From NCBI GenBank assembly GCA_021596325.1, contig JAKGDA010000003.1:1116001-1180000 (forward strand): DNA of 64,000 nt, written 5' to 3'. A program made the position numbers and the translations under genes. Below the pieces are notes generated by a model. It saw only the letters and a list, made by a program, of their open reading frames with translations, was not told the DNA's origin and searched no databases. The DNA comes from Parafenestella ontariensis. Its lineage: Eukaryota; Ascomycota; Dothideomycetes; Pleosporales; Cucurbitariaceae. Of the stretch, positions 10,582-22,800 are shown one piece after another (the stretch's first letter is position 1; each line of letters starts with the position of its first letter).

Positions 10582-13500
10582 CTAATGCAACAAGTTACGA
10601 AGCGATGGACTTGCGCTGGCTCCGGTATTGGCTCGCTCAGTCGGTGCCGAGGTAACAGATGGAGCGTCTCGCATCACTGCATCCCTGGGAGTTGTCGGTC
10701 GACCAGGCGCGGGGCTAGCGTGGTGGAGAGGAACGTACTGCGATACTGCTGGTGGAGGAGCGGTGAACGGGCTCTCTGTAGAACGCGAAGAGTGATGGGG
10801 GTGTGGATGTGGGTGAGTAGGTGAATAAGGCAGACTACGTGGCGACTGCATGCCATTGACCATCATTGCACCATTGTTGAGATGTAGCGGTGGAGGAGGC
10901 CCGCTAACAGGGGGCGGAGGATACGATGCGCGAAGGGGCGCTGGAGGCATTTGCGAATGTATAGGGGGGCCTGAATATGGTGGATACCCATTCGGCTGAG
11001 CGTATGGCGCATGGTAAGGCGCGGAATGGCCGACAGGAGGCGCCTGTAGGGGCGGAGGCGCCGGATATCCATTCCCATTAAGTAGGTGATGCGAGGGAGG
11101 TCCGGGAGGAGGTGCTGTGCTGTGCCAGGCCGGTAATGGAGGAGGTTGATTTGGCGGCAGAGACGGAGGACCGCTCGGAACTGCCCATGACCCAGCTAAC
11201 GCAGACGGTGGAGGTGGTGGAGCATATTGCTGTACTGGAGGAGATCGCAGGGCTAAGTGTTGTGGTTCAGGAAGGACAGAAACGGACCTAGGCCGTTCTT
11301 CTTCGTCTTCCGCGCCATTCTGCTTCTTCCAGTGACACTTCTGGCATAAGTAGGAGGCAGGTCGAACGACTGCAACGTCGGTATCCAACCGTAATTGGGT
11401 TTGCGGCGCAGATGAAGCTACAGGTGGTGCGTCGGTCATCTGGTGATCAGTGGACCCATTGACCATGTGGCCATTCTCGACGTCCGGCTTTTTGTCCATG
11501 TGCCCGTTCGGCTCAGAGCCATTGGTGCCCAAGGGACCATCCACAGCACGAGGCATGTTTGGTGCAGGTGTCATTTCGTCAAGCTTCCACCAACGGGGAC
11601 TAGCATCGATTTTACACCGCACGCATTTACGTTCCGGCTTGGGCATTGTAGGCTCGCTGGACTCTTCTTTAACAGGGATACCGGCATTCGACTGCCGTCC
11701 TCGTGCAGAGGTTGGTGTTTGGGCAGTGACGGCAGACGCGCGACGATTGACCTGCGCTGGTGTAGGTTGGGGTACGATACGCGTCGATTGATCGACCAGG
11801 TTGGCCTTGCGTGCGGTACCGGTAAGTGTGAGATCTGCCTGTTTAAATTCGCGCGCAAAGAGTTGTAGCGCGATCAGATCTGTCCCTTCTACTTCCTCAT
11901 TCATCGGATGAACAGCAGTCTTTGGCGCATGCTCTTTGCACCATATCGCCGCGGCCAAAGTGCCTGTTTCTCCATTCATGGTGACCGTAGGCACTGCATC
12001 TCTTCGCGAAGCTTTGACTGGGGTCATGTCGAAACCAAAGATGTAGCCACTACTATGTGCACAGCCAACATGGAAGGTTGTATGACATTGCAGACAGGAT
12101 GTGCAGGCGCCTTTCGACGTCTTGCACAGCTTGCATACCGCGTCGTATCGGAGGGTCGGTGCTCCAATCCCCTCCACCATGTCAAGGCGAATTGCGTTGC
12201 TGAACTTAATTTCTGCGTGCCAAAGTGCGCAGTACACGTGCACCCAGTTGTTGTCTGCAGTACGTTTGAGCGGCTCGCGGGGAATTAGAGGCCGGCCCTT
12301 TTCTTGCTGTTTGAGGCGGTATTCCTCTTTGGCTTTGTCAACAAGCTCTTTCTCTAGTCGTTCTTTCTCCCTGTCCCGGTCGGTCTTCTTCTTGTGTGAC
12401 ACCTTAGGCTGCTCATAAAAGTCTTGTTCCGTGTCCTGCTGCGGGCAAAGGACACACTCGTAGGTCTAAAATTGATTAGAAATTAGCCAAGAAGGGATGG
12501 CATAATTTACTTACGTAGGAGACACTCTCTTTCTTGTCATTCTTGCACGTGTCGCAGTACCATTTGTTAGCATGTCTGACCTCCTCAATTCCGTAGCAGG
12601 ACTTGTGAACGGTGAGACGACAAGCCGCACATTCCAAGCGCGAGCCTTCCGCTGACCGACAAACAGCGCAAGGTAGGGCTCTGAGCCGTGGCGGCGCGGG
12701 AACTGGCGGAGGCGTTGGGGCCTTGGGTACTGGAGCAGGTTTCTCCTTCTCCTTCTTTTTGAAAGCGGGCTCAGTGGCGGGTGTTGACGCCCCACTATCT
12801 CCGTTCGCAGTTGCAGCCGTCTTCTGCTTCTTCTTCGGAGGCTCCACAACGGGTTGGGTGGTAGCCGTTGGCAAATCAGCGTACTCAGGAGTACCGTTTT
12901 TCGAGCTGGAATCAGTTTGAGCAGCATACACTTCGCGCAGGAGCTCTTCGTCTATCCTTCTCTTCCAAGCTTTGCCCCCTCCCTGAGCAACCTTCTTAGC
13001 AATCTCATCTACATTCTCCCACTTCACTGCATATTTGCGCCACAAGTTTGCGCAACGCAAGCAAAGCGCGACTACAAAGCCCGTCTTGTCCTTTGATCGG
13101 CCATCTGCAGGTATCATTTGGCCAGGAGACACGCCAGGAGCTCGTCTCCATTGCCGTGAGTGCCGAGTGGTGCAAAACTTGCACTGGAAGTTGCGCTTGC
13201 GTTGTATGGCCTTGTCGTTGTCGAATGCAGAGTCGTCTTGATTGTCCGCGATATCATCGAGAAGCCGAGCCTGCGCATCCGGTTCAACCTTCTTGCTTCG
13301 CCCTTTCCGATTGCTGTAAGCGCCCCATATCTCCCTCCCCTTGGGAGTCTTCTTCCACATGTAGTAATAGCGTACGGCATCGCCATAGAACATTGTTTTG
13401 CTGGTATGCAGACGAACGTTCCTAATCTCGGAGCCATATTTTGCGACACCTTCGTTCCATTTCTTCTCTTCCTCTTTCGTCAGCTCTGGCTCCTTCAGAT

Positions 13501-15899
13501 CTTTCCGCTTGTCGAGTTTCTTGACATGCTTCAGTGCAACATCGGCATCGTACTGGTGCTTTGTGAATAAGGCCAAGCATTTGTCCAAGAAATTTGTGTT
13601 ATACGGCTCAACTCCAACGTGCTGTTTTGCCAGGGCTTTCGCTCGTTCCATGTAAGCTTTCACCTGTTCTTCAGTGACCGTTGGGGCGTTGTCTTCACCG
13701 CGCGTTGAGTGTACCCCTAGAGGAGGCATCTTGAACATAAGCTCTGCTGTGCACTTTGAGTCCTTGTTGGGTAGATCCTCGCCACGGCGAACATAGCCTG
13801 GGGGCTCGTCCATGACCCACTTAGGGCGTTTCGCCTTCTCAGCCTTGTCTGCCTCGATTGCAGCGACAGTCTCCTTAGAGAGTTTGCCTTCTTTCTTGTT
13901 GCCCGCTGCCTTGACATAGCGTTTCTTGATCTCGGCAGGCTTAACAAATTCGACCGCATGCCCATGCCAAACGTTGACGTTGGCTTGATGTCGCGGTCCT
14001 AGCCGGGAGCTCGCACGTGGGTAGATCGCCCTGTCATCGTACTGTAACGCGTCTTCTACTCGACAATGTATGCCGAGATATCGCATGGGCCACATCTTTG
14101 CCAAGGCTATTTCAGCTTGCGTTCCGGGATGGAGGTCGACTTGAGATTCGGGATCGGGGGTGGTGGCATTGGTGTCGCCACTTCCTTCCTCTTCTTCCTC
14201 GTCGACCATTTCTTCTTCATCCCCTTCCTCATTCGAGCCACCCACAAGGGGGGTCCGTCGAGCCTCCAGCTTCTTCTCTTGAGCTCTGCTGCATGGTCCA
14301 CAAGCCCAGGCGAAACCGCGCGAGGGTTTCTTCAACAGTGGTGGACGGACACAGTTCATATGATATGTGTTGTGGCAGACAGCACATTCGACCGAATCGT
14401 TCCTAATAGGGTTAGTGCCATCACGTGGACTGCCAAAGTGAAGACTTACGCAGCACAGTATCCAACACAACGCTTGCAGCTCTTTACTGCGCTAGTTAGT
14501 TCCTTCACTCGACTCGTCTCGAGACAGATGTATTTCCATCTCTCATCCAGAGCCTTTTTGACCTTATCGGGTACATTGATGACCTGCGATGTCGGGATAA
14601 CATCGTACCAGCGGTGAATGAAGCGATCGAAAACCTGATTAAACCAGAAATTATCTTTAGTCTTGCGATACTCGTCCAGATCACCTATTTCACTTCTGTG
14701 CAGGATCCGGCATTTCCCTCTCAGTGAAGCGATGGGACAGAGATCCGAATGCATCGTTGCGTAAACGAGGCGCGTGTCATTATTGTAGCGCTGCACATCT
14801 CTCGGACGATAGAACCAGTTGACTCGCATTGACTCTATGCGTTTCGTTGGGTCGTTGTCGACGTGGATAAATTCCATGACCCGGCACAGGTAGTAAGGCT
14901 CGCCGGGCGGCTCGCACACAAGGTACACTTGATCTAGACGCCCAATTAGAAATCGCGCTTGAAGCCGCAAGACGTGGCTGGCGCAACGGAATGACCCTCA
15001 GCTGCAGGGTGCGCAAATCAGAACTTACCATTAACGGACACAGTCTGGCCATCGTCTGCTTCCAGGTGGCCGTCCTTCAGAAATGCCCCAGTCCTTTCGA
15101 AGGTCAACATGTTGGACTCGCGTGCGCTGTGGGCGCCCCCCATGGCATGGTTTCCGCGCTTCGGCCCTGCCTGGCTTGGCGGAGCTGCACTTGCGTGGTG
15201 TCCATTCGTAGTGGTGGTAGCAGCATTTTTCCGTCGTTTTGTCGTGGGCTGAGGTGTGCTGGACTGAGTCCCTGGTGCGGATGCTGATGCGCCGGGAATA
15301 TTAAGGTTCGCTGGGTTGTCTTTGGGGTTGGATCCGGAATTACCCCACGACGCATTGCCTTGTGCAGCAGCGGAACCTTTCTTCCCACTCACAGTTGAAG
15401 AATGACCGTTGTCGGGAGCCACAGAATTACGCGACGGCGGATCAGATAAGTTGCCATTCGTGGCTGCATGTGCCATTTCGAAGTCCATTTCGGTGTCCTC
15501 AGCATAATTTGGCCGTGACCTGCCGGGACGGTTGCGCGACCGCGTGCCATATGATGAAGTGGCCGCGTCGTTTTCCTCAGAGTCGTTCGCTGAAGGCTGC
15601 GCATTTTTTGATGAAGCAGTGGCCGTTTCTTGCGACTGCTGCACATCCTCCATGGCAGATGACGCGTCGTGGGAGTTTTGCGCGGACTGGCGTGCCTCCA
15701 GGGATGCAGCTCTGGGAGTTGAGGTTCTTGTCGAAGTAGCCTTGCTAATTGGTTTTGATTGCGCAACGTCCTCTGCATTGCTGAGATGATTTGATGCACT
15801 GCCTTGCGCGTCGTCCTCGTTGCACGTGGAATCTGCAACAGGCTGATCTGCAGCTTTCGAGGACGAGGCCTCGCCTCCGCCGTTCTTCGCGTCCGTCAT
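10582..15899 (-). CDS. SNT2: SNT2-type BAH/PHD/SANT chromatin regulator (1,708 aa)
   Basis: Four exons on the minus strand: 15899-15029, 14933-14450, 14402-12515 and 12465-10582. All three introns (95, 47 and 49 bases) restore motifs: VSVNDQVYLVCEPPGEPYY, GYCAANDSVECAVC and SVSYTYECVLCP. Domains in order: a Ser/Ala-rich N-terminus; a BAH domain (about residues 275-400); PHD1 (440-490); a SANT/Myb-like helix set (about 755-805); a GATA-like zinc finger (CKFCTTRHSRQWRRAP, about 850-920); PHD2 (about 1030-1080) continuing into an extended PHD with VHVYCALW and HVGCAHSSG; a second GATA-like CxxC pair (CVRCKIDASPRWWK); and a long Pro-rich tail. Yeast Snt2 works with Ecm5 and Rpd3 in stress-responsive transcription, and fungal homologues affect growth and development. 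The nuclear role follows from the family. Confidence 0.93.
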
Positions 15900-18835
15900 G
15901 GTGGAATACTATAATTGAAAACAGTATCACCTCGAAAGACGGGCCAAAGGACGGCGAAGAACCCCTTGGACGCAGGCGCGGGCTGTCGCCAGGGTGGTCG
16001 TTGAGTAAAGCCCGTCAAATGCGGATATCAACGTAGCATGGGAAAGCCCAATGGCGCATACAAGCAGAACGTCAAAGTACGTGATCAGAGGTGGCTAATT
16101 TGGGATCCCTAGGTTGTTGAATTGATGAAGCCGATGGCGAAAACGGTAAATGGGCCGCAGCTAGACCGGAGTGTGTGTCGTGTGGGGAAGTTGATGAAGA
16201 AGGGAGCAAGGTGGTAGAAGGAATTCGGAGGTCAAGAGGGCGGGATAGAATCGCGAGTTGGTATGGGACTAACCTCGCCAAGCGGTACGCCCAAGGCTCC
16301 CGCCGCGGGTACCGAGTCTTTCTTACGCATATCTCATCTTTCTCATCGGTGCTCTGTTAGCACGACCTCGCGGCATCTCCCACGCTTTCCCACGCCCGCG
16401 GAGGCGCCTGCTTCGGCAGCTTATGGGGTCGTTGATGGGCTCTTGATGCTGGTGGTCGTTTGACGGTTTTGCATGTTCTCACTTTGCACATCGTATCGAG
16501 CAAAGATGCCAACCCACCCCTGCTTGAGGACACACCACCACGCGCAATTGTCGAGCACATACATCTTGGTCATTTGCAGCTGGATCACTCACCGTCGACG
16601 GTATTGGATTTGGACATAGGTAAGTTGCGAAGCGTAGTATTGTGAAGGTAGCTGTGGGGTATCATGTGGTTTGAGCGATACAATGCGTATATATCATCTA
16701 AAGCAGTGCGCTCCAATGCCCCGTACAAAATATGGCCTAAATTTGACTGCCGGGTGAGTTGCGCGGGCCCAGCGAGGAGAGTTGAGGGAGGCGATGTATG
16801 GTTGTTCCAAAGGCTGGAAACCTCGCTAACCACATGTAGCGCTAAATCGGTTCTTTGGTGCAAGGGTCCAAGTGCTGGGTCTGGTCTAACGGACGACCAT
16901 CTCCTTTGATAAAGGCAAGGACGCCGCATTCACCACAGCACTCAAGTGCTCCGTCACACGTCTGGCAAGCCACCCCTGTGGGCCCTCTCGCAGGAGTAAT
17001 AAGAAGGACCCGGTCGTGGTGGGTCGAGGTATCAGATCTTCCTGCCGGTTCAGACGAGTTTTTGGCCTGCTCGCATCTGACTCTCTTTCGCCTCCACATG
17101 TTCCGGCCACATCAGCCCGGCCTCAAACGGTCCGACCGATTTGCGCTTCGACTGACTCTGACGAAGCCTCCGCCTTCAGCACTAACCGGCGTTGATGAGC
17201 GCATGCAAAGTGGTGATGCAGCCGAACGGCAGCGGGATTATCCAGCGGCCACAGACAGGGCACACACCCAACGCTAGCAGATCCATTTCGCAATCGTCCT
17301 CGACTTCGGCTGGCCCACTTGCATGCAACACCAGCTACACCCTGGCCGACCGTCATCAGCCATATCCTGCTCGATGCTAATTCGCTAAAGTGCACTTGGC
17401 ACGCTGAACTTCATTCTCTGCCGATGTTCGCTTCGTGATCGCTGGTGCACATCAGTTCGACGCAGGGTCGACATGGGCAGCTTTCTCCGGGTATGCGCGG
17501 AAAACATGTAGCTTACTTGCGAGGTCGCTGCAAAAACCTTCATTGCAGGCGAGATGCTGGTAGCGTTGGAATGCAGCTGAGACCCCTGTCCCACTACGTG
17601 GTGCGGCAAGCTCTTACGTTCTCCTTTCCCATCCGCGAGCGCAATCGTAGCTCAGAATCCTCCAGGAGCTTCGCAGATACTAATCTCTACATTGACTTCT
17701 CTGAATATGTTTAGTCCTTCGCGAGGTGTGCGTGCCTTAACAGAAGAAGCATCAACATATCTGTAGACCACTCCAAATTCTTGCTTTGCTTTGTGACACC
17801 AGGCGAGTCAGCTCGACCCAGCACGCCCTGTTCCTCGACACACCTTCCATCCCATATTCACTCACTCATCGGCCCGTGTGAGTCTACTTCTATATTCATT
17901 CTTTCTGTATATGGTCATCGTCTACCTTTCTATAAAGTGTGACATCTTGTTCACTACGAACAAAACCAGCGAAGAAGCAAAATCTGTGCTTCTCACACCA
18001 TTGATGTACACTCTTGCACATCTAGTCATCAATATTAAATTGTTCTTAGTTAGACGACGGCCTTTTCCCAAGTGATTGGCAGTTTCCGCAACCACCCTGT
18101 CCTATGAAGGGGTGCCTATTCCAAGTAGGAGGTGTGGGAACAGTTTGTGATCCTTCATACCGACAAGATAATTGTCTAACAATGATGCTAGTGTCTGCAT
18201 ATCTTCAGCGCACTACACAAATGCTGAGCAACACTCCACTGTAGCGCAAATTCAGCGAGGCCATCTTACTGCCCGGAAGCAGCCTTGTGGTTATGAGCAT
18301 GAGTTGAGGGTCTGACCACGAAGTCTTGCCACTTCTGTTGCGGCCATGTCTTGGAAAGACATCGCAAAGATCAGAGTTGCGACGCCGGCCTTCAGAATAT
18401 ATACCTCGGGCCTGCATATCTTTGGGCGAGTTAGATAATAACCAACACACGCTTGTATACCTCAAGCGGCACCAACGGAGTCTTGTCGCATCTAGTGGTG
18501 GGGCCGTCACTGCGTCATCGGCCGATCCAAGCCACAAACTCCTCATTAGCTGATTTGGCGCTAATGCGTTCACTCTTGCGCGCATACGACCGCGAAGGTT
18601 TTAGCACGTGGTATGAAAAACCACGATGCGATTAAGCTGCTACAACTACATGCATATTCAACCTTCCACTACCATTCTCACGTGCAATCGCCATGACGCA
18701 ACAGTACGCAACTACCACCGCAACCCCGGACCCTGCATTTTGGTCTGATAGATATTCTTGTTGATCTGGTGTCCTAACCAATCATCGATAAGCATCGCGC
18801 ATATTAGAAGATAAAGGTAGGACGTAAAGCAAAAT
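15900..18835. other. Gene-poor region, 2.9 kb
   Basis: No gene can be supported. ORFs of 60-140 codons occur on both strands, but none has a recognisable domain, a convincing ATG or consistent splicing. One stretch near 16480-16618 on the plus strand reads smoothly (HIHLGHLQLDHSPSTVLDLD) and ends at a strong GTAAGT donor, and the minus strand at about 16615 has an ATG followed by a GTGAGT donor. Neither could be extended. The part around 17870-18060 is AT-rich. The region includes the SNT2 promoter at its left end. Confidence 0.4.
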
Positions 18836-19427
18836 CTACAAAGCGAAAATGGCCAAGAGACCAGTAAGACCGGCACCAACGATACGAGCCGAGTTGATAT
18901 CGGCAGCGCCAGTAGACAGAGCGGGGACTCCAGTGCCGGAAGCAGAGCCTGTCTCGCGGGAACCTAGTAGAACGTTAGAATTTGCATCCACCAAAGGCAA
19001 GACTGCCACCATATAACATACCAGCAGAAGCGGTGGGAGTGACAGAGCTGGTGCCCGAGACTGCGCTCGCACCACTGGAGGCAGCGGCGTCACCTGCACC
19101 AAAAGCAGTCTGACTACTTGGGAACAGGCTGTTGATGCAGCTGTCGACGCACTTTTCGAAGGCTTGCGAATCTTCAGTCGAGCCGTCGCCTTGATCGCAC
19201 TTGGCGGCGCACTCGTTGGTTTCGATCGCCTGAGACGCGTTTGGACGGGCGTTCCCTAGGCAAGAAGCCTGGCAGGTGACATCCCCGGGAGTGCATGAGA
19301 GCGCGCAGCTCACAGCGGGAGTGAGCCCAGAAGGAATAGCGGTGGTCGCAGGAGCGCTAGTTACGTAGGCATCCTGGGGAAGAGCGAAAGCGCCAATGGC
19401 GAAAGCGAGGACGGCAAGGTACTTCAT
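18836..19427 (-). CDS. Secreted cysteine-rich protein, probably GPI-anchored (177 aa)
   Basis: Two exons on the minus strand, 19427-19022 and 18963-18836; the 58-base intron makes SAGSRETGSASG. The N-terminus is a clear signal peptide (MKYLAVLAFAIGAFALPQ). The mature part holds eight cysteines arranged as repeated CxxxC pairs (SCALSC, TCQASC, ECAAKC, KCVDSC), followed by a Ser/Ala/Thr-rich stalk. The end is a hydrophobic segment (IVGAGLTGLLAIFAL) preceded by small residues, as in GPI-attachment signals. The expected location is plasma membrane or cell wall. The spacing is not that of a standard CFEM domain, although the eight-cysteine count is similar. It is divergent from MPH1. Confidence 0.8.
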
Positions 19428-19866
19428 TGTGATTGTTTGTTTGGGCGGCTTGTGATACGAAACAGGGGTGTGTTACGGTGCGGCGTAACGAGGAATAATA
19501 TAAATTATAGATGGATTGTAAACGAGTGTATGGAAATCCAAATGATTGGAGAACAAAAGCGACCGAAAATGAGTGTGTCAATGTATAGCAGCAGAAACCC
19601 GGGGCCGTCGACGCAGCTTTATTCTATCGCCAATGTTAGGGGGCATTGACGAATGGGCACTCGCCTGAACCGATTTGGGAATCTACCATGCCTCGCTGGG
19701 CTATGATAGCCGGGAAGGCGTCGGCGCCCTGATGCAGGGCGGAGGGCTCGTGCGTGCCTTCTCCATTGATCACCGCCAAAACGCGCTAAGTAAAACGACG
19801 CGTCGTGTCTTTCATCTTGCAACGCCACTATAAAACAGCGCCGCATCACCACTATCGATAGATGCA
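19428..19866. promoter_or_regulatory. Divergent promoter region between the cysteine-rich surface protein gene and MPH1
   Basis: The 439 bases between two divergent start codons must hold both promoters. No ORF or recognised element is evident. An out-of-frame ATG lies at 19862, 5 bases before the MPH1 start. Confidence 0.5.
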
Positions 19867-22800
19867 ATGGCCGATAGTGATGAGTACGGCGACGAATTCG
19901 ACGATACTGAGTTCCTGGACGCTGCCACGCAGGCGGAGAAGGAAAACACACCAGCATTCCAGGCATCACCGCGGCCTGCTAAGCGTCGGAAGGTCAACCA
20001 TGGAAATGAGAGGACGGTATCCATTCCTCCAAAAAGACAACAAAAACGTCGACCACACCCCTTCATATCATCTGACGAAGAGGACGCTGATGACGAGACT
20101 GACCACACACTGTCCGACGCAGGCAGCAAACATGTCTCACCCAACGGCTGCACTCACGTCCAAGATGATCGGCCTGCGAGCCGCAAGAAGAGGGCTCACT
20201 CAAAGCAGGGAGATGGCCCCACTCTTGAGACTGACGATGCATCGCCTGTCAAAGAGACAAGGGCACAGAAGATGAAGGAACGAATCCACGTACCCACCAC
20301 CAATCTAGACATGACAGACGTTTTCTACACACAGCCACCGCAGGAGCACTCGCCACCTTGGAAGCCCCGAGGTGCGATATGGGCGAAACCGACTGTCAGT
20401 ATCGGAGTGCATAGGCCATCAGAGCCGACGAAGTGGACTGGCCTGGATGCTATGAAGACCATGTCCCTGCCTGGTAGACAGTCCATATCGTCCCGACCAA
20501 GCCCCCAAGCACCGATATCTCCAGACAACTCTCACTCACCTATCGAGTTTGAAGAGTCCCCCAGACTGCCTGTAACGAACGGTGCACCTGCTGACTACGA
20601 CTTCACGCAAGACCTGGCGGACTTGCCCTCTGATGCCTTTGCGTCATCCTCATCGTCCCCGCAGAAGCAGGATGGCGATATTGTGGTGACGGGAGCTCGT
20701 AAACGTCTGATGGCGCCCCAGACAGGTTTAAGACAAACTACGCTGTTCGGACATGGCGGTGCCAACGGCGGCGTTCCACCCTCACAAGTGAACAAGCGTT
20801 ACAATTTTGTCGTCGACCAGAAGCAAGAACCACCAACTCACCACAAGTTGGATGCTGAAGCGACGAAGACCTGGGTGTACCCGACTAATTTGGGCACAAT
20901 ACGAGACTACCAGTTCAACATCGTTCAGAGGGGCCTGTTCCACAACCTGCTGGTCGCTCTTCCAACTGGTCTAGGAAAGACGTTCATCGCCGCTACTATT
21001 ATGCTCAATTGGTTTCGCTGGACAACAGAAGCGCAGATAGTATTCGTCGCGCCTACCAAGCCGCTTGTATCCCAGCAGATTGAGGCCTGCTATAACATCG
21101 CGGGTATGCCGCGCTCGGCCACGACAATGCTCACGGGAAGCGTTTCGCCAGGTTTGAGATCAGAAGAGTGGCGAGACAAGAGGGTGTTTTTCATGACACC
21201 TCAAACTCTGCTGAACGATTTAAAAGGAGGATATGCCGACCCAAAGAAGATAGTATTGCTCGTTGTCGATGAAGCACATCGCGCAACTGGCTCATATGCA
21301 TACGTAGAAGTGGTCAGTTTCCTAAGGCGCTTCAACCAAAGTTTCCGCGTCCTGGCCCTTACGGCTACTCCTGGTGCCGACGTCGAGGCAGTCCAGAAGG
21401 TCATCGATGGATTGGACATTTCGCGTGTCGAGATCCGCACCGAGAACTCCATGGACATCTGCAGCTACGTACATCAACGCAAGATCGAGAAGCATGTGTT
21501 CCAGAACAGCGATGAGATGGAGATGTGTATGGATCTGTACAGCCAGGCATTGCAGCCTCTAGTAAACACCATAGCTGGGTTGAATGCTTACTGGAGTAAA
21601 AACCCCCGCGACCTGACCCCTTACGGTTGTCAGCAAGCAAAAAAGAGATGGTCCCAGGAAGCTGGGCGGAACGCAAACCAAGGCGTTAAGTTCATGGTCA
21701 ATACGGTCTTCTCAATACTTGCGTCAATCTCACATGGGATGGACCTGCTAAAATATCACGGTTTGGGCCCGTTCTACATGAAGATGAAGGAGTTCGAAGA
21801 TGAGAGCGTCAAAACTAAGTCCAAGTACAAGAAACAAATTCTTGATAGCGACGCTTGGAAGAAGCTCATGACACGACTTCGCGGGTGGGTTAATGATGAC
21901 AACTTCGTTGGCCATCCGAAACTGGAGTTTCTACAGCAAGTTATTCTGGGTCACTTCGTCAACGCAGGAGATGGATGCGGTCCCGAAGGTGCACCACCTG
22001 CACAAACGAGGATCATGGTATTCGCCCACTTCCGCGACAGTGCCGAAGAGATTGCCCGCATTCTCAAGAGGCATCAGCCGATGATCCGGCCTCGTGTGTT
22101 CGTTGGACAGTCCCACGGGAAGAATTCAGAGGGGATGAGTCAGAAGGAGCAGCTGGATGTCATCGAGAAGTTCAAGATGGGCACTCACAATACCCTCATT
22201 GCTACCTCGATCGGCGAAGAAGGACTCGACATCGGTGAAGTCGATCTCATCATATGTTATGACTCAAAGGCATCCCCGATACGCATGCTGCAGCGGATGG
22301 GTCGTACCGGCCGAAAACGTGAGGGAAAGATTGTCATGCTTCAAATGCAGGGCAAAGAGGAGACCGATGCCAACAAAGCGAAGGACAGCTACGAGAGGAT
22401 GCAGGAAATCATTGCGAATGGAACGCAATTCAACTTCCATGACGAGATATCGCGAAGGATCTTACCTCCGGATGTGAAGCCTGTTGTTGATCGGCGTGTT
22501 GTGGATATTCCGCCAGAAAACTCCCAACAAGACTGGCTTCCAGAACCGAAGAAGGGACGTCGCACTAAGAAGCCTCCCAAGAAGTTCCACATGCCGGACG
22601 GTGTCCTGACTGGTTTCGTCACTGCAGGTCGCATGGATGAAGAGATTGTGCCCAAGGGTCGTGGAAAGAAGATGACCGCGCCAGTCCTCCCCAGTGAGGA
22701 GATTCTTGAGCCACCACCGCTAGAGTCTGTCCTACTAGACGAGAAGGCGACCCAGGATCTAGAGAGACGATTTCAGACTGTTATTGACGATGACGACTCC

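Noticed and set aside
16842..17099. Minus-strand frame with CQTCDGALECCGECG resembling a zinc finger
   Set aside because: There is no convincing start codon or splice partner, and the remaining sequence is not domain-like.
18836..19427. CFEM domain in the cysteine-rich surface protein
   Set aside because: Eight cysteines are present, but they occur as CxxxC pairs with spacing unlike the CFEM pattern.
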